Of a stretch of 64,000 nucleotides of DNA, positions 13,268-21,420 are shown piece by piece; the first letter of the stretch is position 1; the number at the start of each line of letters is the position of its first letter. The notes beneath the pieces are model-generated. The model saw only the letters and a list, made by a program, of their open reading frames with translations, was not told where the DNA came from and made no database searches. A program made the position numbers and the translations under genes. Source of the stretch: Bradyrhizobium sp. 132 (GTDB taxonomy: Bacteria; Pseudomonadota; Alphaproteobacteria; Rhizobiales; Xanthobacteraceae). The DNA is taken from positions 1-64,000 of the forward strand of contig NZ_JADPKY010000126.1 of assembly GCF_023074185.1 (NCBI RefSeq). The letters are read 5' to 3'.

Positions 13268-13738
13268 CAAAATATTTCTCTTTATCCGTATTTCGGATTA
13301 TCGTATAGAGAGCCATCCCAACCCGGCCGAGGGGCGGATCGCGATCGTCACGAACGCGGGATGGGACGTGGTGGACGCGGGCGGCGTCGGCGCGAGGCTG
13401 GTTGCAGGGCGGATCACTCCGTGAGCAGCGATCCGCGCGCACACGACCGGTGCAGCCCGCGTACGGCAAAATCGTGTGGTCCTGGCGCCCGGGGTCTGTG
13501 CGCCAAATCTTGTGGTGATGTGACGGCCCGACCGGGTCTGCAACATCAGCCATCTGCAAGGCGACGGGGGCAATAGTGCATCGCTCCCCGGGGAGAGCAC
13601 GACATAAGCCGTAAAACCACTGCGCAGGGAAGGCCGGTCGTTTGGCTTCACCTGTATGCCGCTGTGCAGCTTTCGTAACGCAACTTTCGCACAGTGGACC
13701 GCGGGTGCCAGCCGGCGCCCGGCCTTCCCTGCGCCCTC
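13268..13738 (+). repeat. Dispersed repeat A, copy 1
   Basis: This segment aligns by eye with the reverse complement of 57952-58500. Shared blocks include AAAATATTTC...CCG..TTTCGGATT, CATCCC, GAGGGGCG, CAGGGCGGAT, GCGTACGGCAAAA-CGTGTGG-TCCTGGC, GAGAGCACG-CATAAGCCGTAAA-CCACTGCGCAGGGAAGGCC and the terminal CCCGGCCTTCCCTGC-CCCTC. Frames in it do not look like real proteins. It resembles an intergenic repeat I associate with Bradyrhizobium. Confidence 0.85.
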
Positions 13739-13840
13739 GGCACTTTTGGGGGCGGCAACTGCCGCAAAGCTCGGGCACGATGTGCCGCGAGAACGGGAAA
13801 CCGCGCGGACTATGTGGGTTGAAATACGAAGATGGATTTT

Positions 13841-13984
13841 GCTCCCGTGCCCCGGACGCGGCGCAGTGCCCCTTCGGCGGTGCGGTGCAGAGCCGGGGCC
13901 TATGCATCAGCAATCCGTGCGGCTTACTGGGTCCCGGCTCTGCACCGCACCGCTACGCGCTGCGTCGCGTCCGGGACACGAGAG
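13841..13984 (+). repeat. Palindromic repeat B, copy 1
   Basis: Long imperfect palindrome: GTGCCCCGGACGCGGCGCAG ... GGTGCGGTGCAGAGCCGGG pairs with TCCCGGCTCTGCACCGCACC ... CTGCGTCGCGTCCGGGACAC. A related copy is at 57713-57850. Arms of this length could fold as RNA or act as a recombination or nucleoid-protein site; function unknown. Confidence 0.85.
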
Positions 13985-14039
13985 TGGAGAATGCAGTTGC
14001 CTCCACTCCGTCATTGCGAGCTCAGGCGCCGGTCGCTCA

Positions 14040-14900
14040 TTACTCCAGCGCTTCCAGCACCAGCTCCATCGTCATCAGCACCGGATTGTCGCCGCGGACC
14101 AGGCGGCCCTCGGCGATGCCGCCGGTGTAGTCGATCAGGGCGACATCGATCGCAGCTTCCAGCGCGCCGGTGGAGCCGGGCGCAATCGCACCGGCCGTTA
14201 TCGCAAGCTCGGTCGCGAACGGCTCGGTCACGCCGCCATGGGTGAAGTGCGCGCCGACGGTCGAGCCGACGCCGCCATGGAGCTTCGCACGCACGATGTC
14301 GTGCGCACGGCAGAAGTCTTCGAGACAGCCCGCAAAATCCTGATTGGGGCGCAGCCGCATCGCGAAAGCGCGGCTGGTCGTGCGCGCGCCGGTGCTCGCA
14401 GCCGCCACCGGCCCGAACAGCTTGAAATTGGTCTCGGGATCGGGCGCGGCGGTGAACATTGCACCATCGACACCAAAGGCCTCGACCTCAAACGGCTCGG
14501 CGACATCAGTCTCGTCCGGCAGCATGTGGCCGCCGCTTGTGCGGCCATCGGCCTCCGTCCACAGCCCATGGCAATGAAAGAACGGCGCGCCGTCGCGCAG
14601 GCCCAGCGTCATGCTGCCGAGCTTCGTGCGCGTCACGCCGCTGGGCCTGAAGGTCTCGCTGTAGAACGCAGCGTTCTCGCTGGTCTTCGACAGCGCCGGC
14701 ATGACATAGGCGAAAGGCCCCAGCGCGCCGCTGCCAAAACTCAGCACGCCGCCGGCAAATCCCTCTGCGGCAAAACCGCGGCGCGCGGCTTCCAGCAGCG
14801 GCAGACCTGCTTGTATCGTGAAGGAGAAAGCGCGTCCCCTCGCCTCGACCCATTGGATACGCTCTGCGACGGGTGCGCCAGGCTGCTTGATACTCCGCAT
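14040..14900 (-). CDS. Tandem PCC (DUF296) domain protein
   Basis: The 286-aa product looks like two PCC/DUF296 domains. The first (about 20-165) has the family metal-ligand pattern FFHCHGLW (H109, H111) and SGGHML (H125). The second (about 180-286) includes RAKLHGGVGSTVGAHFTHG, and its corresponding sites are ALIDYTGG and AEGRL, so the His ligands are missing. PCC domains occur in plant AT-hook proteins and in stand-alone bacterial proteins of largely unknown activity. It lies nine bases after an acyl-CoA ligase gene in the same direction, so a shared metabolic role is likely but unproven. Confidence 0.7.
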   Translation of the reverse strand: MRSIKQPGAPVAERIQWVEARGRAFSFTIQAGLPLLEAARRGFAAEGFAGGVLSFGSGALGPFAYVMPALSKTSENAAFYSETFRPSGVTRTKLGSMTLGLRDGAPFFHCHGLWTEADGRTSGGHMLPDETDVAEPFEVEAFGVDGAMFTAAPDPETNFKLFGPVAAASTGARTTSRAFAMRLRPNQDFAGCLEDFCRAHDIVRAKLHGGVGSTVGAHFTHGGVTEPFATELAITAGAIAPGSTGALEAAIDVALIDYTGGIAEGRLVRGDNPVLMTMELVLEALE

Positions 14901-14909
14901 CGCGTACGC

Positions 14910-16517
14910 TCAGCCCGCCTGTGTCTTGTCGAGATCGAGCAGCCCGCGCGCCTCGAGCTCGTCGCGCACCATGCGTTTCGGAATCTTGCCATAGCCGGAT
15001 TTCGGCAAGGCCTCCCAGAAGAAGAACCGCTTCGGCATCTTGTAGCGCGGCACTTTTGGCGAAAGGAACGCCGCCATCTCCGCTTCGCTGACGGGCTTCT
15101 CGCCTTCGCGCGCCACGCAGACGGCAACGCCGACCTCGCCCCAGGTCGCATCGGGCACGCCGAGCACTGCAACCTCGCCGACGCAAGGATGGGTCAAGAT
15201 CTTCTCCTCGATCTCGCGCGGATAGATGTTGGAACCGCCGGAGATGTACATGTCGGAGGCGCGTCCCGTGATGTAGACGAACCCCTCCTCGTCCATGTGA
15301 CCGAGATCGCCGGTGCGGAACCATCCGTTGCGGAACGCCTTCGCGTTGGCCTCGGGATTGTCGTAATAGCCGGCAAGCACCGCAGGGCCGATCACGCAGA
15401 TCTCGCCGCTCTGGTTGGCGCCGAGCTCGCGGCCCTCGTCGTCCTGGATCGAGACCTGTATGCCGGTGCGTTCGAAGCCGCAAGTGCCGATCCTCGCGTG
15501 CGGGCCGTCCTCGGGATCATGCAGCGCCGCCGGCAGCACCGTGATGTTGCCGGTGACCTCGCCCAGACCAAAATACTGCACGATGACCTTGCCAAGCTTC
15601 TTCAGGGCAGCCTTCTGGTCCTCGCGATACATCGGCGCACCGGCATAGATCACCTGGCGCAGCGAGGAATGATCGTATTTGTCTGCGGCGGGATGCTCGA
15701 CCATCATCTTCAGAATGGTCGGAACGACAAAGAGATTGCTGACGTGATGCGCCTCGATCAGGCGAAACGCCTCGTCGATGTCGAATTTCTCCGTAGGCAG
15801 CAGCACAGTGCATACGCCGCGCGCGGTCTGAACCAGCTGATGCACGCCGGCGCCATGCGACAGCGGCGCCACCACCAGCGAGGCGTCCGCTTCGGTGACG
15901 CCGGGCGTGAGATCGGCGAGATGGTTGGTGACGACAAAGCCCATCTGGCCATGAGTCAGCACCGCCGCCTTGGAGCGGCCGGTGGTCCCCGATGTGAAGA
16001 AGAACCAGCAGGGATCGTCATGCTCGACGGCAACGTTCTCGACGATGTGACTTGCCTGCGAGGCGATGGCGTCGGCAACCGAGCGCTCACCGAATGTGGC
16101 CTTGCCGTCAATGCTCCAGGTGAATTCGAGCGCCCCGCCCTTCACGGCCGCGGCGTGCTCGGGAAAATCGACGTGGCACAGAAACGCCTTCGCGCCGGAG
16201 GCCTGCGCGAGGTAGGTGACCTCGTCCGGCATCAGGCGGAAATTGGTGGGCACCCAGACGGCGCCAAGCCGAAACGCCGCGAACATCGAAAAGAACATCT
16301 CGTCGCCGTTCTTGGAATGAACCAGGATGCGGTCGCCCTTGGCGATGCCGCGCGCGGCGAGTGCTGCGGCGAGCGCCGAGACCTGCGCATCGATCTCGCG
16401 CCAGGTCCAGGATCTGTCACCCCAGACGAACCCGGGACGCGATCCATGCCGCCGCGCATTCTGGGTCAGCATGTGAGCGAGATTCATGACGCGGCGGGAC
16501 ATGCGCAGGGGCTGCAT
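14910..16517 (-). CDS. AMP-dependent acyl-CoA synthetase/ligase
   Basis: The 535-aa enzyme of the ANL superfamily activates a carboxylic acid as acyl-AMP and then as a CoA thioester. The P-loop motif FFTSGTTGRSKAAVLTHG, the YFGLGEVTG region, the hinge TGDLGHMDEEGF.YITGR and the C-terminal catalytic Lys motif ALPKSGYGKIPKR are all present. ATG 16517 has GAGGAAG just upstream; a start at 16550 would add 11 residues. Substrate could be a medium-chain, long-chain or aromatic acid; sequence alone does not decide. Operon with the PCC protein downstream. Confidence 0.92.
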   Translation of the reverse strand: MQPLRMSRRVMNLAHMLTQNARRHGSRPGFVWGDRSWTWREIDAQVSALAAALAARGIAKGDRILVHSKNGDEMFFSMFAAFRLGAVWVPTNFRLMPDEVTYLAQASGAKAFLCHVDFPEHAAAVKGGALEFTWSIDGKATFGERSVADAIASQASHIVENVAVEHDDPCWFFFTSGTTGRSKAAVLTHGQMGFVVTNHLADLTPGVTEADASLVVAPLSHGAGVHQLVQTARGVCTVLLPTEKFDIDEAFRLIEAHHVSNLFVVPTILKMMVEHPAADKYDHSSLRQVIYAGAPMYREDQKAALKKLGKVIVQYFGLGEVTGNITVLPAALHDPEDGPHARIGTCGFERTGIQVSIQDDEGRELGANQSGEICVIGPAVLAGYYDNPEANAKAFRNGWFRTGDLGHMDEEGFVYITGRASDMYISGGSNIYPREIEEKILTHPCVGEVAVLGVPDATWGEVGVAVCVAREGEKPVSEAEMAAFLSPKVPRYKMPKRFFFWEALPKSGYGKIPKRMVRDELEARGLLDLDKTQAG

Positions 16518-16696
16518 CGGGCTTCCTCTTCGATAGCGGACCGCGCGCAAGCTGCCCGCTCATTGCAGCCCATTTATCGCCATAGCCAGTGCCCCTGCAA
16601 GGCCGCGAGTCGCAGCGCAGCCCATCCAACCGTTCAGGAAATTTTAAATATGATCGGCGCAACCTCGTTCAGTTCTTGTGTACAGAGTGCCGCATC

Positions 16697-17296
16697 ATGG
16701 TCAAAGCGCCCGCCCTCCTCCTGTTGTCGCTGGCGCTTGCCGGATGTGCCGTGGGCCCGCAGGCGCATCTGGCCTCCGATCCCGCCTTCAAGCCTGCGCG
16801 CTATGCCTGGGATGGTGCGGGCGAGAATCCCAATCGGCCTCGTGCTGCCTCAGAACCAACCCGGACCGCCGCCTGGTCCGAGCGCAACAGGTCGCAAGCC
16901 GGGCTTCAGCCCTATTCGAAAGAATGGTGGCAGGCGCAGGATGGCATCGAGGCCGAGCAGGACGCCAGCGTCAATCGTTCCCTTGTCATCTGCCAGGGAT
17001 GCCTGCGCCCGCAGCCGCAGCCCGAGGATTCCAGCTCGCCAAAGCGACCGATTGAAGCATCCGGACAATCAGGGCCTGGTAAAAGTCTAACCTCGTCATC
17101 GCGCGCAATGACGGAGAGCTACAACGCCCCGAGCTTCCTCAGCTGTTCCTGCGCCGTCGGCAGGCCTGGCTTCAACTCCAGCGCCTTCCTGAAATCGGCG
17201 ATCGCGCCCTGCTTGTCGCCGAGCCGCAGCTTGGCCTGTCCGCGATTGCTCCACGAGAACACGTCGGAGGGATCGTATTGCAGCGCCTTGTCGTAG
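16697..17296 (+). CDS. Small predicted lipoprotein
   Basis: The N-terminus MVKAPALLLLSLALAGCAVG is a lipoprotein signal with lipobox LAGC. The following 110 residues are polar, with SKEWWQAQDGIEAEQDASVN and a Cys pair ICQGC. Past about residue 130 the frame overlaps the convergent TPR gene by 178 bases and the composition becomes Ser-rich, so the true 3' end may be earlier and lost by a frameshift. The ATG is at 16697; upstream in-frame residues do not belong. No family recognised. Confidence 0.55.
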   Translation: MVKAPALLLLSLALAGCAVGPQAHLASDPAFKPARYAWDGAGENPNRPRAASEPTRTAAWSERNRSQAGLQPYSKEWWQAQDGIEAEQDASVNRSLVICQGCLRPQPQPEDSSSPKRPIEASGQSGPGKSLTSSSRAMTESYNAPSFLSCSCAVGRPGFNSSAFLKSAIAPCLSPSRSLACPRLLHENTSEGSYCSALS

Positions 17297-18054
17297 TCGG
17301 AAAGGCCGCCCTTGCTGTCACCCTGATAGAGCCGGATCATGCCGCGATTGCGCCAGCCGCGCGCGTCGGTCGGCGCAACACGGATCGCCTCGCCATAGTC
17401 GGCGGCGGCACGATCGAGCTGCTCACCGTCACGATAGACGTTGCCCCGGTCGATATAGGCAAGCAGATCGGGCGCGAGCTTGATCCGCGTGGTGTAGTCG
17501 GCGAGCGCATGCGCCATGTCGTGCTTGCGGTAATACACCAGCGCGCGATTGGCGTAGGCCATTGCGTAATTGGGATCACGCTTGATCGCGGCGTTGAAGT
17601 CGGCGAAGGCACCGTCAAGGTCGCCCTTGTTGAAACGCGACTCGCCGCGATTGCTGTAGGCCAGCGCCAGCGACGGATCGAGCTTGATGGCCTGATCGTA
17701 ATCGGCGATGGCGCGATCATAGTCGCGCTTGAAACTGTAGACGCGGCCGCGGTTGTTGTAGGCGCAGGCGTAGCCGGGGTCGAGCCTGACCGCCTCGTCG
17801 AGATCGGACAGCGCGGCGTCGAGCTCGCGCTTCTCGGTGAGCCCATGGCCGCGGTTGCAATAGGCGCCGGCGAGCCGAGATCCGCTCTCGCTCTTCGTGT
17901 CGATCACGGTCGAGCAGGCCTTGACCCGTTGGTCCGGCGTGCTGGTCGATCCCACGCAGGCCTTCCAGGCCGGACCGTCTTCGGCCGAAGCCGGCAACGG
18001 CGCCGTCGAGATCAGCGCGGCGAGGAGCGCCATCAGGCCGAGCGGGACACGCAT
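17119..18054 (-). CDS. Exported tetratricopeptide-repeat protein
   Basis: The 311-aa product has a signal peptide (MRVPLGLMALLAALISTAPLPASA) and then seven or so TPR units of the type YACAYNNRGRVYSFKRDYDRAIADYDQAIKLDPS, consistent with a periplasmic scaffold. The region before the TPRs has a Cys pair (WKACVGS...KACSTV). Similar genes are common in Bradyrhizobium and have no assigned role. It is convergent with the small lipoprotein gene. Confidence 0.85.
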   Translation of the reverse strand: MRVPLGLMALLAALISTAPLPASAEDGPAWKACVGSTSTPDQRVKACSTVIDTKSESGSRLAGAYCNRGHGLTEKRELDAALSDLDEAVRLDPGYACAYNNRGRVYSFKRDYDRAIADYDQAIKLDPSLALAYSNRGESRFNKGDLDGAFADFNAAIKRDPNYAMAYANRALVYYRKHDMAHALADYTTRIKLAPDLLAYIDRGNVYRDGEQLDRAAADYGEAIRVAPTDARGWRNRGMIRLYQGDSKGGLSDYDKALQYDPSDVFSWSNRGQAKLRLGDKQGAIADFRKALELKPGLPTAQEQLRKLGAL

Positions 18055-18139
18055 TTTCCGGATATCTCCCCTGCGGCAACCTCTCTTGGTCGCACCTTGG
18101 CAAGGGCCGGTTCAGGCGCCTAGATCAGAGGCAAGCAGC

Positions 18140-18433
18140 ATGTCGGAAGGATTTTGCATGGCGCCATCGGTACGCGACAACAAGGACAGAAGCCGCTTCG
18201 AACTCGATGTCGGCAGCGAAATCGCCTTCGCCAATTACCGGCTGACGCCGTCGGCGGTGATCATCACCCACACCGAGACGCCGCTCGCGTTGCGCGGCCG
18301 CGGCATCGCGTCCGAGCTGGTCAAGGGCACGCTGGAACTGATCCGCCGCGACGGCAATAAGGTGATCGCCGGTTGCGGCTTCGTCGTCGATTATCTCGAG
18401 AGGCATCCGGAGGATGCCGATCTCGTCGCCTGA
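18140..18433 (+). CDS. GNAT-like N-acetyltransferase (YjdJ type)
   Basis: The 97-aa product matches the short GNAT family PF14542: FELDVGSEIAFANYRL, IITHTETPLALRGRGIASELVKGTLELIRRDGNKVIAGCGFVVDYLERHPE. The acetyl-CoA-binding turn is RGRGIAS. Two starts are possible, ATG 18140 and ATG 18158, both with SD-like sequence; the first is given. Substrate unknown. It is followed by a strong bidirectional terminator shared with the DUF3597 gene. Confidence 0.85.
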   Translation: MSEGFCMAPSVRDNKDRSRFELDVGSEIAFANYRLTPSAVIITHTETPLALRGRGIASELVKGTLELIRRDGNKVIAGCGFVVDYLERHPEDADLVA

Positions 18434-18441
18434 ATCGGCAA

Positions 18442-18467
18442 AAGGGCCCGCGAGATCGCGGGCCCTT
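18442..18467. terminator. Bidirectional terminator between GNAT and DUF3597 genes
   Basis: Perfect 11-bp stem AAGGGCCCGCG / CGCGGGCCCTT with a 4-base loop, placed between two convergent stops. A-rich and T-containing flanks fit termination in both directions. Confidence 0.85.
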
Positions 18468-18487
18468 GGCTGACGACCGAGGGTCGG

Positions 18488-18889
18488 TCAGTGCTTGATT
18501 TCAGGCGGCAGCTTGCCGCCATTGGCGGCGAGCTTGGACATCACCTGCTTGTGCAGCCAGACGTTCATGCTCGCGGAATCATTGGTGTCGCCGCTGTAGC
18601 CGAGCTCCTTGGCGAGGTCCTTGCGCGCAGCGAGGCTGGAATCGATATCGAGCGCCTTCATCAGGTCGACGATCGAGGTGCGCCATTCCAGCTTCTCGCC
18701 CTTGTGCGCGGCGACCGCCGCATCGACGATCGAAGCGACGTCCACTGTCGCCCCGGGCGAGGCAGCAGGCGCCGATCCGCCAGGCGCGGCGCTAGCGGGC
18801 GCGGTGCCCGACGGTGCGCTGCCTGCGGGCGCGGCGGAAGCATGACTGCTGCCGAAGATCGCGCCCATGATTTTCCCGAAAATGCTCAT
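18488..18889 (-). CDS. DUF3597 domain protein
   Basis: The 133-aa product starts MSIFGKIMGAIFG, has a Pro/Ala/Ser/Gly-rich linker (about residues 17-50), and a C-terminal DUF3597 domain (VASIVDAAVAAHKGEKLEWRTSIVDLMKALDIDSSLAARKDLAKELGYSG). DUF3597 has a small helical fold and resembles LysM-associated BON-type envelope proteins in gene neighbourhood only; the function is unknown. ATG 18889 has GGGGAG ahead; the longer frame to 18934 is not needed. Confidence 0.85.
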   Translation of the reverse strand: MSIFGKIMGAIFGSSHASAAPAGSAPSGTAPASAAPGGSAPAASPGATVDVASIVDAAVAAHKGEKLEWRTSIVDLMKALDIDSSLAARKDLAKELGYSGDTNDSASMNVWLHKQVMSKLAANGGKLPPEIKH

Positions 18890-19220
18890 GTCTGCTCCCC
18901 GAAAAGGATCCGTTGGAAGGGCCTTGAGTGGCACTTATAGACCAAGTTACGTCGTTGCGCCCGCGAAGTTCGGCGAACCAACACGCAGCATCAGCTTATC
19001 TGCGGCGAAATGACGACCGTATGACATTGTCGAGGTTGCACTGCGACATCGAATCTCACCCAAGCGTGAGGGACAGGACTCGCAAATGGGCGTAGCCTTG
19101 ACGTTCAGCTCGCGGTGCCATCCGGAATTCGCGTCTGGTCGGGATCGCGAAACTCAGAGAAGAGCGGCCGCTTGCGCCGTTTGCCGGCGCCGGATTCGGC
19201 CGCCTAAGGAGCAAGCGACC
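18890..19220. other. Divergent intergenic region
   Basis: These 331 bases separate the divergent DUF3597 and DUF2189 genes and must hold both promoters. I could not place clear -35/-10 elements. AAGGAG at 19205-19210 is the SD of the DUF2189 gene. Confidence 0.5.
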
Positions 19221-20129
19221 ATGGCCACACTTTACCGGGGCAATGTCCCCACCATGGCCCAGCCCGCGGAAGCGGCTGGACCGGCGATCCGAACCATCCA
19301 ACTCTCCGATCTGCACGATGCGCTCAAGCGCGGCTGGGAAGATTTCAAGGCGGTCCCGAGCCACGCCATCATCCTCTGCGTGATCTATCCTGTGCTGGGC
19401 CTCGTGCTCGCCCGCGTGGTGATGGGTTATTCGGTGCTGCCGCTGTTGTTCCCGCTGGCCGCGGGCTTCGCCCTGATCGGCCCGTTCGCCGCGCTCGGTC
19501 TCTACGAGCTCTCCAGCCGGCGCGAACGCTATGAGGAGGCCAGCGCCTGGGATGCCATGGAGGTGCTGCGTTCACCCTCCTTCGGCGCCATGCTCGGTCT
19601 CGGCGCGCTGCTCCTCGCCCTGTTCGTGACCTGGGTTGCGACCGCGCAGGCGATCTACGTCGCGGCGTTCGGCTATGAAGGCGCATCCGGGATCTCGGAT
19701 TTTCTGACGCGTGTTCTCACGAGCCCGCAAGGCTGGTGGCTGATCGTGGTCGGCTGCGGCACCGGCTTCCTGTTCGCGCTTGCCGCGCTCTGCATCAGCG
19801 CCGTGTCGTTCCCGTTGATGCTCGACCGCCATGCCGGCGCATTCGAGGCGATGGTGACGTCGCTGCGCGTGGTCGCGAAGAACCCGGTGCCGATGGCGGC
19901 CTGGGGCCTGATCGTGGCGGTCCTGCTGGCGCTGGGCACCATTCCAGCCTTCCTCGGCCTTGCCGTGGTGATCCCCCTGCTCGGCCATGCCACCTGGCAT
20001 CTCTACCGGAAGGTGATCGTGTCGGATCCGGGCGCGCGTCCTGCGCCGCCTCCGCCGCATCGTCCGCGGAAGCCGGCCGCCGACTTCCCCGCCAACCTCT
20101 TCCCCTGGCGCAATCGGACCGACGCCTGA
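19221..20129 (+). CDS. DUF2189 integral membrane protein
   Basis: The 302-aa product has six predicted membrane segments, beginning with HAIILCVIYPVLGLVLARVV and including LPLLFPLAAGFALIGPFAAL and FAALGLYELSSRRE, the DUF2189 pattern. A Pro/Arg-rich C-terminal tail (PPPPHRPRKPAADFP) is cytoplasmic by charge. ATG 19221 with AAGGAG nine bases ahead is preferred to the longer frame from 19086. Function unknown; such genes are sometimes near terminal oxidase genes, which is not the case here. Confidence 0.85.
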   Translation: MATLYRGNVPTMAQPAEAAGPAIRTIQLSDLHDALKRGWEDFKAVPSHAIILCVIYPVLGLVLARVVMGYSVLPLLFPLAAGFALIGPFAALGLYELSSRRERYEEASAWDAMEVLRSPSFGAMLGLGALLLALFVTWVATAQAIYVAAFGYEGASGISDFLTRVLTSPQGWWLIVVGCGTGFLFALAALCISAVSFPLMLDRHAGAFEAMVTSLRVVAKNPVPMAAWGLIVAVLLALGTIPAFLGLAVVIPLLGHATWHLYRKVIVSDPGARPAPPPPHRPRKPAADFPANLFPWRNRTDA

Positions 20130-20259
20130 CGATATCGTGACATGCGATCCTGCCCCGGTCCGGGCAGGATCGCACACTGTCATACGCCTTGCTTTGGCCG
20201 CGGTTACCACCGAAATTGCGCCCGCCGGTCAGATCACTTCACGGACTTAATTGACTCGA

Positions 20260-21084
20260 ATGACCCCGACGATTTCTCGTCTCGCCCTCGCAGCCTTCCT
20301 CATCTCCGCGTCATTCCTATCCGCCCAGCCAGCGCTCGCCGCTGTTGCCTGCGGCTCTGGCAATTTCGACGCCTGGCTTGCGGACTTCAAAACCGACGCC
20401 GCGGCCAAAGGCGTCTCGCAACAGGCCATTTCCGCCGGACTCACCGGCGTGACACTCGATCAGGGCGTGCTCAACCGCGACCGCTCGCAAAAGGTCTTCA
20501 CCCAGACCTTCGAGGAGTTTTCCGGCCGCATGGTGCCGCCGCGCATGACGCGCGGCTCCAACATGATGAAGCAATACGGCTCGGTGCTGTCGCGCATCGA
20601 GCAGACCTACGGCGTGCCTGGCGAGGTGCTGGTCGCGATCTGGGGTCTCGAGACCGATTTCGGCGTCAACACCGGCAAGTTCGCGACCATCCGCTCACTG
20701 GCGACGCTGGCCTATGACTGCCGGCGCGCCGAGCAGTTTCGCGCCGAGCTGTTGGATGCGCTGCGCATCGTCCAGCGCGGCGACCTGGCACCGGCCGACA
20801 TGAAGGGCGCCTGGGCCGGCGAGCTCGGCCAGACCCAGTTCATGCCGTCCTCCTGGATGAAATATGCCGTCGATTTCGACGGCAACGGCAAGCGCGATCT
20901 CCTGCACAACGCCCCCGACGTGCTCGCCTCCACCGCGAACTATCTCGCTGGTTATGGCTGGCAGCGCGGCAAGGACTGGCAGCCTGGCGCCCCGAATTTT
21001 GCGGTGCTCCAGCAGTGGAATAAGAGCGAGGTCTATTCCAAGACCGTCGCCCATTTCGCCACCCAGCTGGCACGCGCCCCTTAA
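20260..21084 (+). CDS. Lytic murein transglycosylase, MltB-like
   Basis: The 274-aa product has a signal peptide (MTPTISRLALAAFLISASFLSAQPALA) and an SLT_2/MltB catalytic domain. The catalytic Glu is in AIWGLETDFG, followed by the family motifs GAWAGELGQTQFMPSSWMKYAVDFDGNGKRDLL and NYLAGYGWQRG. It cleaves the MurNAc-GlcNAc bond of peptidoglycan to form 1,6-anhydroMurNAc. The C-terminal peptidoglycan-binding domain found in some relatives is absent, so this is the short form. ATG 20260 is preferred over TTG 20251. Confidence 0.93.
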   Translation: MTPTISRLALAAFLISASFLSAQPALAAVACGSGNFDAWLADFKTDAAAKGVSQQAISAGLTGVTLDQGVLNRDRSQKVFTQTFEEFSGRMVPPRMTRGSNMMKQYGSVLSRIEQTYGVPGEVLVAIWGLETDFGVNTGKFATIRSLATLAYDCRRAEQFRAELLDALRIVQRGDLAPADMKGAWAGELGQTQFMPSSWMKYAVDFDGNGKRDLLHNAPDVLASTANYLAGYGWQRGKDWQPGAPNFAVLQQWNKSEVYSKTVAHFATQLARAP

Positions 21085-21105
21085 ATGTTTGCTGGCCAAA
21101 AGCGT

Positions 21106-21132
21106 AGGGCCGATCGCCCGGCGACCGGCCCT
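21106..21132. terminator. Hairpin between convergent genes
   Basis: A 7-bp stem AGGGCCG / CGGCCCT with a 13-base loop lies between the convergent stops of the transglycosylase gene and the small exported protein gene. No T run is evident, so it is a weak terminator candidate. Confidence 0.5.
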
Positions 21133-21156
21133 CTCCTGGTGCGTTTTCGAAGTTTC

Positions 21157-21420
21157 TTATTTGCCCATGGTGGCGTGCATCGCCTTGTTCAGATGGGCGC
21201 CGCACGCACCCATTTTGCTGTTGAGCAGCGAGTCCTGCGCGGCCGCGATCTCCTTCTGCGCGACCATCTTGCCGTCGCCATCGGGCATGGCCTCGATCGC
21301 GGTCTCGGTCTTCTCCAGATTGGCCGAGCTGCAGCCGCCCATGGCGTGCTTGGCGGCCTGGGCCGGCGCGACGGCGAATGCGACGGCGGCAATTGCGATA
21401 ACCCCGAGCAACTTCGTCAT
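21157..21420 (-). CDS. Small exported protein
   Basis: The 87-aa product has a signal peptide (MTKLLGVIAIAAVAFAVAPAQA) and a mature part with two Cys residues (MGGCSSANLEKTETAIEAM ... MGACGAHLNKAM) that could form a disulfide, and a predicted helical body. ATG 21420 with AAGGAA nine bases ahead fits the signal peptide; the frame extends to 21585 without support. No family recognised beyond similarity to small periplasmic proteins of Bradyrhizobiaceae. Confidence 0.75.
   Translation of the reverse strand: MTKLLGVIAIAAVAFAVAPAQAAKHAMGGCSSANLEKTETAIEAMPDGDGKMVAQKEIAAAQDSLLNSKMGACGAHLNKAMHATMGK

Larger units (their letters stand above)
13084..14039. other. Non-coding, repeat-filled gap
   Basis: These 956 bases contain no credible gene. 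Long open frames on both strands are low-complexity in character and lack recognisable domains. The interval holds repeat A (13268-13738) and the palindromic repeat B (13841-13984), both found again in opposite orientation at 57.7-58.5 kb. Confidence 0.75.

Noticed and set aside
13146..13913. Minus-strand ORF of 255 codons in the repeat gap
   Set aside because: It covers repeat A, has no domain, and the reverse copy of the repeat at 58 kb does not preserve the frame.
13656..17090. Very long plus-strand ORF of 1144 codons
   Set aside because: It is antisense to the PCC and acyl-CoA ligase genes, which have clear motifs; high GC makes long antisense frames common.
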